Assembly: GCA_013289765.1 (NCBI GenBank)
Contig: JABCZI010000003.1
Coordinates: forward strand, 417,023-481,022
Direction of reading: 5' to 3'
DNA length: 64,000 nucleotides
Origin: Acidobacteriota bacterium
GTDB taxonomy: Bacteria; Acidobacteriota; Terriglobia; Terriglobales; Acidobacteriaceae
The translations under genes and the position numbers were made by a program. This document shows, piece by piece, positions 29,420 through 37,940 of this stretch. How positions within the stretch are numbered: the stretch's first letter is position 1; each line of letters begins with the position of its first letter. The notes beneath the pieces are model-generated. The model had not been told where the DNA came from. It saw nothing but the letters and a program-made list of their open reading frames with translations, and searched no databases.

Positions 29420-30112
29420 TTAACCTTGTGATTGATTTCCCCCTGCGGCAATAGGCCGCCTACCTTTTTGTGCAAGAGGACTGAGAGTCTCAAGAAATCG
29501 CCGAATCTGATCGAGGTCTGATTCAGAAATTTCGGTGAACTTGATGCCGACTCCGAGGCCCGGAACGGTGTGCGTAACCCGAGCATCGGCCCATGCCTTG
29601 CTTTGTCCGAACCAGATTCCTACTTTCAATCTCTTCCCCAGTTCTAATGGAATCGGTATCTCGACGTAGCATCCGCCAAGGCTGAGGTCGGCTACAGTTC
29701 CCCAGAAAGATACTCCCTCTTGAACATGAATCTCGACCGAGTTCTGGCAACGGTACCGGGGCATTTCGCGGCCCTCCAACATCGTTGGCTGGTAGTCATC
29801 GAGAGCGTCAGGAGAAAGCGAAAAGTCCCACAGCAGTTTTTCCGGGGCGATGCGGAGCAAACCTAAGCATCCGGCATTCGTCCTTCCGGGTTCGCCGATC
29901 CACTTCACCCGGAAGTGTCCTCGATTAGTGCTATAAGTTAGCCCAACAATTTCGTCGAAGCCAACTTCGGGTTGAACGCCAGACAACTCTGCCCCGTTCC
30001 GACTGATGTTGACGGTGGAGACCTTCTCGGAGAAGACGTGACTGTGGTTGTCTGTCCCAAAAATCCGTACTTGGACTTCAGCTTGCTTACGAGGCTGGCT
30101 GCGCCTACCCAT
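29420..30112 (-). CDS. Protein with two PilZ domains
   Basis: 230 aa from ATG 30112, behind GTAGGA. The first PilZ-like unit begins R-R-S-Q-P-R (residues about 3-110, with N-I-S-R-N-G-A-E-L). The second begins M-P-R-Y-R-C at about 118 and has D-L-S-L-G-G-C-Y-V-E-I. PilZ domains bind c-di-GMP through an RxxxR and a D/NxSxxG motif. The second unit keeps a clear DxSxxG and the first has NISRNG. It may respond to the GGDEF-EAL protein at 46.8 kb; that link is inference. An upstream extension to 30202 is possible but less likely. Confidence 0.75.
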   Translation of the reverse strand: MGRRSQPRKQAEVQVRIFGTDNHSHVFSEKVSTVNISRNGAELSGVQPEVGFDEIVGLTYSTNRGHFRVKWIGEPGRTNAGCLGLLRIAPEKLLWDFSLSPDALDDYQPTMLEGREMPRYRCQNSVEIHVQEGVSFWGTVADLSLGGCYVEIPIPLELGKRLKVGIWFGQSKAWADARVTHTVPGLGVGIKFTEISESDLDQIRRFLETLSPLAQKGRRPIAAGGNQSQG

Positions 30113-30315
30113 TCCTACGGGCGGCCCCCTGTGACATTCGGCGGTAAGAAGAGCAAACAGAAAACCCAATCCTCTGCGGTCGCCCGAGTTTGGTTTGGGC
30201 AATCATAGCGCAGAACCTTATCGCCGATTGGAACATTCTTGACACCACTCGCTTTTGCGTCCATGGGTGAGCGAAGGATTGCAAAGGAACTAATCGTTAA
30301 GCGGGATTCCAAGCG

Positions 30316-30561
30316 TCACGGAATCACCAGAAGACAGGCGGCTTCCTGCAGCCTTGTTCCTACCTTTTTCCAGTCGGTGAGCGCCACCAACTCGTCGAGG
30401 ATTTCCTGCAACCGTTGAAGACGACGCGCGTGATTCCCTGCTGCATCGTGTGGCTTCTTCCGAGCTTTCAAATATAGGCGGTTCTCTTCGCCGATTTGCG
30501 CTATTTCATCTATCGAAAGCATCTTCCAAACTCGGAAAAGCCAGCCTTTCAATCCTGCCAC
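30316..30561 (-). CDS. Small coiled-coil protein, family member 2
   Basis: Up to 81 aa from GTG 30561, or 68 aa from ATG 30522 (MLSIDEIAQIGEENRLYLKA). The segment R-R-L-Q-R-L-Q-E-I-L-D-E-L-V-A-L-T-D-W-K-K is nearly identical to the member at 49583-49777. That copy ends just after this motif, whereas this one continues for 17 residues. Function unknown. Confidence 0.5.
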   Translation of the reverse strand: MAGLKGWLFRVWKMLSIDEIAQIGEENRLYLKARKKPHDAAGNHARRLQRLQEILDELVALTDWKKVGTRLQEAACLLVIP

Positions 30562-30663
30562 CCGACCGCTATTATCTCCGCGATTCGTGCAAACTAGGTG
30601 ACGACTGAACGGATGGGAACGTCAAAAAGTCTGCAACGGTGGCTTGATGGCCGTGTGCAGCGA

Positions 30664-30990
30664 TCAGACGCTTAACCTAGCACTCGGTGTGTACGGCTCG
30701 CCACCTGCGATAGTGACTTGCGCTTTATCTGGTTCATTCGGAATTGCAGACTCAATGATTTTATCGACCGTTCCCGACATCGTAGCAGTTGATTTGTTGT
30801 TCATCGTTTCCTTCGAGGTTATTCTTCCGTAGTAGCGACTCCATCCACGATTAGAAGATGCTTTAGTGCGCTTCACGTAACAATGCTCGTGGACGGGACC
30901 GCCGTTTTCATCAGCAATGAGATCGACCGTGAGATCGACTGGCTTACTGCAAATAATGCAGGGTATTTCTGGGAAAGAGTGACCACCCAT
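30664..30990 (-). CDS. Small CxxC / HExC protein, paralogue of the product at 40234
   Basis: 108 aa from ATG 30990, which follows AAGGGAGGTATTT. The N-terminal half reads F-P-E-I-P-C-I-I-C-S-K-P-V-D-L and then A-D-E-N-G-G-P-V-H-E-H-C-Y-V, a C-x2-C ... H-x2-C arrangement likely to bind zinc. The 55-aa protein at 40234-40401 shares this part and stops soon after. The C-terminal half is low in recognisable features. TGTTCACAATT and TGAGCAAT sequences (31092 and 31044) lie upstream. Confidence 0.6.
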   Translation of the reverse strand: MGGHSFPEIPCIICSKPVDLTVDLIADENGGPVHEHCYVKRTKASSNRGWSRYYGRITSKETMNNKSTATMSGTVDKIIESAIPNEPDKAQVTIAGGEPYTPSARLSV

Positions 30991-31091
30991 AAATACCTCC
31001 CTTGGAGGGTCACAAGTAGCGTAGTCAAAAGCCAGAATGGAGGCTGAGCAATACTGACCTGTTTCGGTCAACGCCGAGATGCGCTAACAAC

Positions 31092-31107
31092 TGTTCACAA
31101 TTTACCT
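31092..31107. promoter_or_regulatory. Half-conserved copy of the 16-bp motif
   Basis: TGTTCACAATTTACCT keeps the left half of the TGTTCACAATTGAACA-type site and loses the right half. A further TGAGCAAT half-site is at 31044-31051. Both are 50-120 bp upstream of the CxxC/HExC gene start at 30990. Confidence 0.35.
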
Positions 31108-31217
31108 AGGACGGGGTTTTTAGGCCGATGTGTGAATTTCGGTTTTCGATCCAGCGCGGCTTGTATTCTGGATGAAGTCACGCGCGACGAAGACATCTCT
31201 ATTGCCGATGCGTAGCT

Positions 31218-31417
31218 CTACGCTCTGGGAATTATCGGGGAGTGGAATTGGCTGGAAGACGCTTGCGTATGGATTTCGCGAACGTGCCTTTCGAATGCGA
31301 GTTGCAAGAGCCTCGATTTTCCGTTGTATTCCCGCCAAAGGCGAAGGCGACGTTATGACAGACAGAGCAACTGCCTCTCAAAAGCGGATCGCCACTCGGC
31401 GTCACTGCCATTAACAA
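31218..31417 (-). pseudogene. Frameshifted small protein gene
   Basis: The first 35 codons read M-L-M-A-V-T-P-S-G-D-P-L-L-R-G-S-C-S-V-C, then H-N-V-A-F-A-F-G-G-N-T-T-E-N-R. The frame then breaks at about 31312-31316. In a shifted frame it continues R-L-L-Q-L-A-F-E-R-H-V-R-E-I-H to TAG at 31218-31220. The two halves together look like one protein of about 65 aa with a CxxC and an FxxHxxxxH tail, so this is probably a recent one-base frameshift. Sequencing error cannot be excluded. Confidence 0.5.
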
Positions 31418-31567
31418 TTCCGGTTTTCTTCATAGCATGTCCGTCCACTGTAGGCGCGAGTTCGATCCGCGTTCCGTTTTCGCTCTGTCAGGTGTCGTTA
31501 GTGAAAATCTGGGGTACGAACCCTACCCCTCTGGTCGCAGGAAGTTGCATCAAACCAGCAACAACCG

Positions 31568-31936
31568 ATGCCTAAGAAGCGTGTTTTCGTTGTGGATGAC
31601 AGTCCCATCGTGCGTTGTATGGTGCGTCAATTATTTGAATCAGAGACCAACTGCGAAGTTGTAGGGGAAGCCGAAAACGGACTTGATGCCGTTGCGAAAG
31701 CCGGGTTCTTGAAACCCGACCTCATTGTCTTAGACCTCAATATGCCTGTGATGAGCGGGTTGGATGCGGCTCCGTTTCTCAGGAAAGTCGTACCTGAGAC
31801 CTCGCTCATTCTGTTCACCGTGCATGAGGGACGGGAAATTGAACGGGTCGCTTTCGCGGCTGGCATACAAGCAGTGGTTTCAAAGGACCACGCTTCGGAA
31901 CTGATCCCCCACGCTCAAGCGTTGCTGTCCGACTGA
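31568..31936 (+). CDS. Single-domain response regulator (CheY-like)
   Basis: A stand-alone receiver of 122 aa: V-D-D-S near the N-terminus, phospho-Asp in L-I-V-L-D-L-N-M-P, the T in I-L-F-T-V-H, and the lysine in V-V-S-K-D-H. It has no output domain, so it acts by protein contact or phosphotransfer. No kinase is adjacent. The start follows CAACAACCG with no strong ribosome site. Confidence 0.88.
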   Translation: MPKKRVFVVDDSPIVRCMVRQLFESETNCEVVGEAENGLDAVAKAGFLKPDLIVLDLNMPVMSGLDAAPFLRKVVPETSLILFTVHEGREIERVAFAAGIQAVVSKDHASELIPHAQALLSD

Positions 31937-32069
31937 GAAGCAAGCTGAAAACAATGAAGGTCATCGTCTTTCCCCCGAGAGCCGATGACCCTCACTAGTG
32001 CGCGGAGATTTCACTCCAAATGTAACCTCTTGCCGTGCTAAGGTATGTCCCGTATCGAACGCTAGGGAA

Positions 32070-32434
32070 TCTCGTGCGACCCTGCGCGACGTGCGCCCGT
32101 GGCATACAGTGTCATCAGCAGGATGCGATGAAAGGGAAACTCGGCCGCGTCGATCAGACGCGCCACTTCTTCCTGGCTCAGCACCTGCGGTAAGTGCAGT
32201 ACCTTCCTCGGATACGGCGTTTCGGCAACGCTCCAGCCTCGCTTCAACACTTGAACATAGAAGAAGCGTAAAGCTGCCAAGCGCTGGGTTACGGTGTTCG
32301 GGGCCAAGCTGATCAGGTGAACGATGGAAGTGCCGATTGCAATGCTCGACCGTTTGAATGTAAGCGTGGATGGTGGACTCGGCGTAGTTGCGGCGCCGTA
32401 GTTACTCAAGCATGATCTGGCGTAGATGGGTCAC
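32070..32434 (-). pseudogene. Decayed tyrosine recombinase/integrase, N-terminal part
   Basis: GTG 32434 opens V-T-H-L-R-Q-I-M-L-E and hits TAA where the family has Tyr. A second frame then reads L-R-R-R-N-Y-A-E-S-T-I-H-A-Y-I, and a third reads L-A-P-N-T-V-T-Q-R-L-A-A-L-R-F-F-Y, continuing to L-P-Q-V-L-S-Q-E-E-V-A-R-L-I and Y-A-T-G-A-R-R-A. This is the SAM-like N-terminal domain and the start of the catalytic domain. It ends at the first catalytic Arg region, and the rest is missing. At least one stop, one frameshift and a 3' truncation are present. Confidence 0.75.
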
Positions 32435-32728
32435 AGAGAGTTCCTCTTCTGCGACAACAAACTAGCTCAGATCACCTCGACCGTCGGCTCAGCAACACGC
32501 GAATGCGTCCGCCGCAAAGCGGCTTAGTTCAAGTCGGCTTAAGGGACCTGTCTATAACATTCCTCTAGTGCGGTTTCGATGATTTCCCCCTGCCGGGTGA
32601 GGGCACGATTAAGCTACTCACGCGCCTACCGGCATGTCCGAATGCCCGAGGCACCGGCAACGCAGAAAAGTTATCAAGGTGAACTGGCTTACTCCATAAG
32701 GCTGGCGAAGGAGAGGAACGTCGAAAAG
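32435..32728. other. Intergenic region between integrase remnant and pirin gene
   Basis: About 295 bp without a supported gene. A GCCGCAAAGCGGC hairpin sits at about 32509-32522. A plus-strand frame here runs into the end of the pirin gene and has no protein-like character. Confidence 0.3.
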
Positions 32729-33595
32729 TTAGACCTGCTGCTTTTTCAATTCGCTAAGGCGGGGAAATCTTCCCGACTGATACTCAGCAAAGAGCCTGGC
32801 AATGTCCTGCTTCGAGTCTCCTATAAATGGGCCATAGGATACGATTGGGTCTCCCTGGGGCTGTCCCGCATATAACACCAGCCGCGCTCCGGATTCTCCG
32901 GCGACCACGCGCAACACGCTCGTACCGACGTCAGTCGACCGATCGAGCCAACCGACCTGCCCAGCGTTCAGCTCGGTGTCGCCGATTCGAACCGAACCAT
33001 CAATGACAAATGCAAAGCCGTTGTAGGATGCAGCTATGTCCAACTCGGCCGAGGCGTGTGGCTCTAAATTGATCTCGACCATCGTGACCGGTACATGGTT
33101 TCGCGTGCCTGACTGAAGGCCGGCCGAGGAACCGCTATAAACTCGGATCTCGGCGCCTTTTTCGCGGCGCACCGGAACCTCATTGACATTAATCGTTTGA
33201 AAATCGGGGGCAATCCAGCGTCTGTTCTTAGGTAAGGTAAGCCATAGCTGAAGAAGGCGGACCTTTCCTTTGGTCCTGACGTCTTCGCTATGAATAATGC
33301 CGCTGCCCGCGGTCATCCACTGCACTTCGCCAGCGTTGAGTGTACCGCCCTCATCGCGGTCAAAGATCGCGCCGTCGAGAATAAGCGTCACGGTTTCAAA
33401 ACCTGCATGCGGGTGAGGACCACCAACTGGCCGGTCGCCGATGTCAAGATGATCGTCCATCAACAAGATGAAGGGATCGTTCATCTCGAAGTTTTCGCGA
33501 GACACGACAGGTGCAGCTAGATGTCCCGGACCGACGAATCCAGGTGCCGCTGGAGAAACGTTAACCACGCGACTGATACCGCGTTCTTGCGACAT
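32729..33595 (-). CDS. Pirin family protein
   Basis: 288 aa from ATG 33595 (MSQERGISRVV), behind AGAAGGAG. It is a bicupin with the pirin metal-site motifs PHPHAGFETVTLILDG and GSGIIHSE. Pirins bind Fe, and some oxidise quercetin or act as redox-sensing cofactors. It is the last gene of the minus-strand set azoR - doxX - pirin, opposite a TetR regulator, suggesting induction by quinones or electrophiles. Confidence 0.9.
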   Translation of the reverse strand: MSQERGISRVVNVSPAAPGFVGPGHLAAPVVSRENFEMNDPFILLMDDHLDIGDRPVGGPHPHAGFETVTLILDGAIFDRDEGGTLNAGEVQWMTAGSGIIHSEDVRTKGKVRLLQLWLTLPKNRRWIAPDFQTINVNEVPVRREKGAEIRVYSGSSAGLQSGTRNHVPVTMVEINLEPHASAELDIAASYNGFAFVIDGSVRIGDTELNAGQVGWLDRSTDVGTSVLRVVAGESGARLVLYAGQPQGDPIVSYGPFIGDSKQDIARLFAEYQSGRFPRLSELKKQQV

Positions 33596-33729
33596 GTCTT
33601 CTCCTTCTGAAATCAATTCCCCGTTCACTCAGAACGCCCGCTGAACGGGCGTTTGCGCCATCGGCGGGCCGTATCGCCGACCATGCACTCAGCAAGGAGG
33701 CACCGTGCCCATAAATACTGGGAGGCAAT

Positions 33730-34122
33730 TTATGCCTGCGTCACAGGCTGCGCGCTGAGGATGCCCTTGAAACTTTCGCGGTACTGCAAGAAAACCAGAA
33801 TCCACAACACGCAAGCGACCAGCGCAGGCGCGATGGTGTCCGGTGACATCGTCAGGTGAAACGCCAGGATGTTGTAGAGCTCCGCAGCCAGCAGTGTCAG
33901 CGCAAGTGGCACGAATCGGCCGAAAAGCAGCAACAGCCCACCAAACACCTGCCCCGCGAAGAAGAACGCGGCAAAGTGCGATGCGACGATGGCGCCAAAA
34001 AACTGTAACGCCAGCGGATTTGTGGGTGGCGGCTGGTGGATAAAGTTGAGAAATCCGTTCAACCCAAAGACCGTAAACATCAGGCCCAGTAAATAGCGAG
34101 CAACAATTGAAGTAATTTTCAT
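33730..34122 (-). CDS. DoxX family membrane protein
   Basis: A 130-aa protein with four hydrophobic helices and the DoxX-like start I-V-A-R-Y-L-L-G-L-M-F-T-V-F-G-L-N-G-F. DoxX proteins are small inner-membrane proteins often found with redox or thiol-stress genes. It lies 12 bp after azoR and about 130 bp before the pirin gene on the same strand. Confidence 0.85.
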   Translation of the reverse strand: MKITSIVARYLLGLMFTVFGLNGFLNFIHQPPPTNPLALQFFGAIVASHFAAFFFAGQVFGGLLLLFGRFVPLALTLLAAELYNILAFHLTMSPDTIAPALVACVLWILVFLQYRESFKGILSAQPVTQA

Positions 34123-34134
34123 GAGTGTCCTCTC

Positions 34135-34761
34135 TTAGAAGGTGTGCGCGTGCGTCTGCACGGCTTGAAGGTGGGGTGCGAGAAATGTGTTCCAGTCCTT
34201 CCCCTGGTTCAGCGCGCTGGTCCCACCTGCTGTGAGGAAAGTCGCGTCTGTCACGCCAAGAAAACCAAATACGGACTGCAGATACGGCTCCACGAAATTG
34301 AACGAGGCCATCCGGGTCTGGGCGTCGTAGATCCCACCCGTTGCGATGATGAAGGTTGCCTTCTTGCCGGTGATCAGGCCCTTCGGCCCTTTCTCACTGT
34401 AGGAAAAGGTCCTGCCCACGCGCGCAATCTGGTCAATCCAGAGCTTGAGAACGGAAGGCACGCCAAAGTTATGCATTGGCACTCCGATGACGTACTCATC
34501 CGCCTGCTCCAATTCGGCGAGCAGCGAGTCGGAGAGCGAGAGCAGCTCCTTCTGCTGTGGAGTGCGGGTCTGTTCCGGCGTGTAGACGGCACCGACCCAT
34601 TCCGCATTGATTGGCGGCATTGCCGTTGCGTTGAGGTCTCGGTCAATGACCTTTCCATCCGGGTGCGCCGCCTTCCATTGGGTCACGAACGCAGCCGTCA
34701 GTTCACGCGAGACTGATCGGCCGTAGAGCGGGCTGGAATCGATGTGAAGCAGCGTCGACAT
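34135..34761 (-). CDS. azoR: FMN-dependent NADH-azoreductase
   Basis: 208 aa starting at ATG 34761 (MSTLLHIDSSPLYGRSVSRE) behind a perfect AGGAGG. The flavodoxin-like fold shows the phosphate-binding S-S-P-L-Y-G-R-S, P-M-H-N-F-G-V-P-S-V-L-K-L-W-I-D and the A-T-G-G-I-Y loop. It reduces quinones and azo compounds with NADH. It heads the azoR-doxX-pirin operon, and a TetR-type gene is transcribed divergently 111 bp away. Confidence 0.92.
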   Translation of the reverse strand: MSTLLHIDSSPLYGRSVSRELTAAFVTQWKAAHPDGKVIDRDLNATAMPPINAEWVGAVYTPEQTRTPQQKELLSLSDSLLAELEQADEYVIGVPMHNFGVPSVLKLWIDQIARVGRTFSYSEKGPKGLITGKKATFIIATGGIYDAQTRMASFNFVEPYLQSVFGFLGVTDATFLTAGGTSALNQGKDWNTFLAPHLQAVQTHAHTF

Positions 34762-34796
34762 TGAGAATTCCTCCTGCACGACATATGATTACTAAA

Positions 34797-34808
34797 CGAC
34801 ATGTGTCG
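34797..34808. promoter_or_regulatory. Probable TetR operator between azoR and tetR
   Basis: CGACATGTGTCG has perfect 5-bp inverted arms (CGACA/TGTCG). It lies 36 bp upstream of the azoR start and 65 bp upstream of the divergent TetR-type start, where a shared auto-repressor site is expected. A CTGTCG half-site occurs at 34828-34833. Confidence 0.5.
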
Positions 34809-34872
34809 ATTAAAAGAAAATAAACAACTGTCGCTTTGATCTATAAACAGGTATGCTTTCATCAATATAGAA

Positions 34873-35451
34873 ATGGCCAAGCTTCTCCAACCCGAGGCCG
34901 AAACGACGGATCCGCGCATTCTGCGCAGCCGCCGCATGCTGATGGACGCACTAGCCAGGTTATTGATGAAAAAGGAATTCGAAGACGTCTCTGTGCAGGA
35001 GATCGCTGACGAAGCCACGTTGAACCGGGCCACCTTTTACCTGCACTATGCGGACAAAAACGCGTTGTTGCAGGCCATGACGGAATCCCGCTTCCGCGAT
35101 CTGATCGAGCGCCGAGCCATAACTTTTACCGGGTGCAAGGGAGCATTGCGCGCCATTGCACTCGGCGTGTGCGACTATCTTGTGGAGAGCACGGGCTGTC
35201 CCACTCAGTTGTCGCGGATGGCGCTCGAAGGCTCGATCATCCCTATTGTTGAGGATATGTTCAAGGAAGGGCTTGCCCATCATGGGATGGCTGCCGATGC
35301 GGATTCGTCACTACCCGCGACCACAGCGGCCTGGGCCGTTTTTGGAGCCGCGCGCCGCTGGTTTCAGTCTCCGAACCGTGTCCCCGCCGAGGAGATGGCA
35401 GCCAGGATTGAAACCATGGTGAGCCCGATTCTTTTCGGCGCCTCACAATAG
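34873..35451 (+). CDS. TetR family transcriptional regulator
   Basis: 192 aa. The N-terminal HTH spans about residues 14-60 (I-L-R-S-R-R-M-L-M-D-A-L ... V-Q-E-I-A-D-E-A-T-L-N-R-A-T-F-Y-L-H-Y), matching TetR helices 1-4. The C-terminal region is a helical ligand-binding domain of the TetR_C type. It is divergent from azoR and probably represses it and itself. No ribosome site is obvious before the ATG. Confidence 0.9.
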   Translation: MAKLLQPEAETTDPRILRSRRMLMDALARLLMKKEFEDVSVQEIADEATLNRATFYLHYADKNALLQAMTESRFRDLIERRAITFTGCKGALRAIALGVCDYLVESTGCPTQLSRMALEGSIIPIVEDMFKEGLAHHGMAADADSSLPATTAAWAVFGAARRWFQSPNRVPAEEMAARIETMVSPILFGASQ

Positions 35452-35894
35452 CAGAGCGGAGAACAACCAGTAGCGGGCGGTATCATCGTGTAGGAGAGAT
35501 GATTTCGGCGTCTTGCCTCTGCCTTGTCGCGACACAGGCCGGGCGATCGCTGTTTCGCCGCATCAGAGTCTTCCAAGTCTTTGCACTGGTCAGTTCTTTT
35601 TCGGTGGGTTTCCGGTTTGGCGACAAGTCGGGACGTTGATGGCGAGATGCGCTTTGTCAGTACTAACTCCCGCGGCACTTATGTGGAGAGCTAAATATCG
35701 CGGGAGATTCTAGGCTCGTTTGCTTGGAGCGATGGAGAATCCAGAGCGGAACGCTACATTGAGAGTGCTTGTCATTCGCTTTATTGCCGGCTCCAGTGGG
35801 AGTCCCACTTTCGCAGCTGCACGCGAGAGGAACCTGGCCGACTATCTGCCTTCATAGATACCTAGTAAGAAATTATGATGGACTAAGGATCCTC
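35452..35894. other. Intergenic region with one hairpin
   Basis: About 440 bp without a supported gene. A perfect 8-bp inverted repeat CTCCCGCG / CGCGGGAG at 35667-35674 and 35699-35706 could form a stem with a 24-nt loop. It has no T-tract, so it is not a standard terminator. Confidence 0.35.
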
Positions 35895-36803
35895 TTACGC
35901 GACCAGCAGGATTTTCCCCGCGGCACCTTTTTCCGCTGCTGCGTGCGCCTTGTTCGCGTCTTTCAGTGCGAAACGCTGGCCAAGCGGGATCGACAGCCTC
36001 CCTGACCTCACCGCTTCAGCCATGTGCGATAGCACCCGCGGATCCGCCTTCACTTGCATCGTTTTGACTGAAATGGAAGGATAGTCAGCCGTGTTGGTCG
36101 GAGCGCTTAGCACCGATGCGAAAACTCCTCCCTGCTTGAGCTTGCCGATCAACTTTGTTGCTGTCGGCCCATTAACCGTATCGGCGATGGCATCCAGCAA
36201 CTCGAAACCTGCAACAGCCGTCTCATCATCCAGCGCAAGTATGCGGTCAGCTCCCAGGGTTCGCGCTTCCTCGATTTGTCCTTTCCGTACACCCGCGATT
36301 ACGGTGGCACCTTTCTCCTTTGCCACAAAGACCGCGGAACGGCCGACATTTCCAGCGGCACCGGTCACCAACAGAGTGCCACCCTTCTTTCCTTCAAGTG
36401 CGAGAGCGGCCAGTTCAGCCCCGGTTGTGGTGACTGTAGGCAACGCGGCCACCGATACCAAGTCCATCCCATCGGGCACCCGCGCGAGATCAGCCACCTT
36501 TACCACGCACATCGTGGCGTCTGCTTGCGCCGTCTGTGCGAAGACTTTGTCACCTTTAGTGAAAGTTTTCACTCCAGGGCCAACCTTCTCCACGGTTCCA
36601 GAAACATCCCAGCCCAGGATTGCGGGAAAAGACACTGGAAAATATTCCTTGACCGCCCCTGATCTCATCTTCACGTCAAGCGGATTGATACTCGTGGCGG
36701 CAGTCCTTATGAGCACCTCGCCCGGCCCAGGAGACGGATCGGGCATGTCCTCGAATTTAAGTTCATCAGGCGAACCATACGCGTGGATCACTGCAGCTTT
36801 CAT
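35895..36803 (-). CDS. NADP-dependent zinc-free oxidoreductase (quinone oxidoreductase/MDR type)
   Basis: 302 aa. An N-terminal GroES-like domain (M-K-A-A-V-I-H-A-Y-G-S-P-D-E-L-K-F-E) is followed by a Rossmann domain with V-T-G-A-A-G-N-V-G-R-S-A and the D-A-I-A-D-T-V region. No zinc-binding cysteine cluster is present. It would reduce quinones or enals with NADPH. GGAGG precedes the start. A CGGACAAGTCCG palindrome at 36892-36903, about 90 bp upstream, may be an operator. Confidence 0.9.
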   Translation of the reverse strand: MKAAVIHAYGSPDELKFEDMPDPSPGPGEVLIRTAATSINPLDVKMRSGAVKEYFPVSFPAILGWDVSGTVEKVGPGVKTFTKGDKVFAQTAQADATMCVVKVADLARVPDGMDLVSVAALPTVTTTGAELAALALEGKKGGTLLVTGAAGNVGRSAVFVAKEKGATVIAGVRKGQIEEARTLGADRILALDDETAVAGFELLDAIADTVNGPTATKLIGKLKQGGVFASVLSAPTNTADYPSISVKTMQVKADPRVLSHMAEAVRSGRLSIPLGQRFALKDANKAHAAAEKGAAGKILLVA

Positions 36804-36941
36804 AGTTTATCCTCCAATGTTAGTTGCCGCCCGACGTTGATTCTCCCACAACTACCGGATGCGAGCACAGTAGGTTCGTGCAAAATCAGTGCGGACAAGT
36901 CCGTGACAGGGATGAATTCACCAGTGACGAGCTATTCAGCA

Positions 36942-37250
36942 TTAAAACCCCATCACTTTTCCCGACCGATCGCTGTGGAATCGTGTCTTGTCCCCGGTTT
37001 TGAACGCGCCCGCAGTACCATAGCTGTCCTCGAGAAACTGGACGTAGGCCACCTTTCCCCCCTCAAAGCCGCCAACATGCCACTCCCTCCCCCATAGGAA
37101 AATGTGAGAATCCTCAGAAAGTTGGAGATCGGTTCCTGTCCTCCTGCGAACGCGAAGTTCACATAGGATGTCGCTACCGTCGTGCAAGACAATTTGGAGG
37201 CGTGCGCCTACGGAGGCGCAGGTGACTCTTTTCACTTTTGTACGCGCCAT
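36942..37250 (-). CDS. 102-aa hypothetical protein
   Basis: The frame runs from ATG 37250 to 36942 and encodes a beta-rich, soluble product (V-G-A-R-L-Q-I-V-L-H-D-G-S-D-I-L-C-E-L-R ... R-E-W-H-V-G-G-F-E-G-G). Its 5' end overlaps the start of the metallophosphoesterase pseudogene on the other strand by 29 nt, which is unusual. Either this start is too far upstream or the frame is not a gene. No family is recognised. Confidence 0.4.
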   Translation of the reverse strand: MARTKVKRVTCASVGARLQIVLHDGSDILCELRVRRRTGTDLQLSEDSHIFLWGREWHVGGFEGGKVAYVQFLEDSYGTAGAFKTGDKTRFHSDRSGKVMGF

Positions 37251-37733
37251 CGTTGGGTTTACGGCAGATTTTCACTTCGATCATAGCAACATAATCCGCT
37301 GCTGTAATCGACCGTTTCAAAGCGTCGAGGAAATGGGTCGAACGATCCTCGACCGTCTCAACGACTCCGCTAAGGCCAATGCCATCCTCTATTTCCTTGG
37401 GGATTTCTGCATCGGGAGCAAGGCGAAAGCGCTGGAGTACCGCAAGCAGATTCGCTGCAAGAAGATCTTTGCGGTGCCGGGAAATCACGACAACAAATTC
37501 GCAAGCTGACCGAGGAGTTCTCTTGGCTCAGCAAGCTTGCCGAAATCTCCATACATTGCCAACCCATCGTGATCTGTCACTACGCCATGCGGGTCTGGAA
37601 TCGCTGCCATCATGGACTCCCTAACCCAACTTCCCTTTCCATGGATGATTTCCGCCCGTGGCATTTCGACGAAATCAGCACCCTTATGGCTGAGAGGGTG
37701 AAAAGGCGAGCCGCACCGGAGCATCCCTCCTAG
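37222..37733 (+). pseudogene. Broken metallophosphoesterase
   Basis: GTG 37222 follows CGGAGG at 5-nt spacing. The first frame reads F-T-A-D-F-H-F-D-H-S-N-I-I, L-G-D-F-C-I-G and V-P-G-N-H-D-N-K, the calcineurin-like metal motifs. It then stops at 37507-37509. From 37500 another frame continues R-K-L-T-E-E-F-S-W-L ... V-I-C-H-Y-A-M-R-V-W-N-R-C-H-H-G, then jumps to L-P-N-P-T-S-L-S-M-D-D-F-R-P-W. The family's GHxH segment between these blocks is deleted. A frameshift plus an internal deletion make it inactive. Confidence 0.72.
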
Positions 37734-37776
37734 TCAAGCATTCACGATTGAGCCCTGCTCTCCGGCGCAGCAGGTT

Positions 37777-37812
37777 TACGCATATTGCGTAGGCTCTTAC
37801 GCAAATTGCGCA
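37777..37812. promoter_or_regulatory. Tandem 15-bp palindromic operator-like sites
   Basis: TACGCATATTGCGTA (37777-37791, perfect arms TACGCA/TGCGTA) and TACGCAAATTGCGCA (37798-37812, one mismatch) are spaced exactly 21 bp, two helical turns. They lie about 130 bp upstream of the AAA/DUF4143 gene and 40 bp after the metallophosphoesterase pseudogene. The phasing suggests cooperative binding of a dimeric repressor. The protein is unknown. Confidence 0.55.
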
Positions 37813-37940
37813 AAATACGGGTGGATTCTCTGACGGACATGGTTAGGGGCGGCCTGCCTCCAACAACATCTTTGGCATCTGTCTCACAAACACCAATTTC
37901 TAGTGTTGAGTAATCTAAAGTAATAGTTTATATTTCTCAT

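Noticed and set aside
32579..32875. 98-codon plus-strand frame overlapping the end of the pirin gene
   Set aside because: The second half is antisense to pirin and the first half shows no domain or ribosome site.
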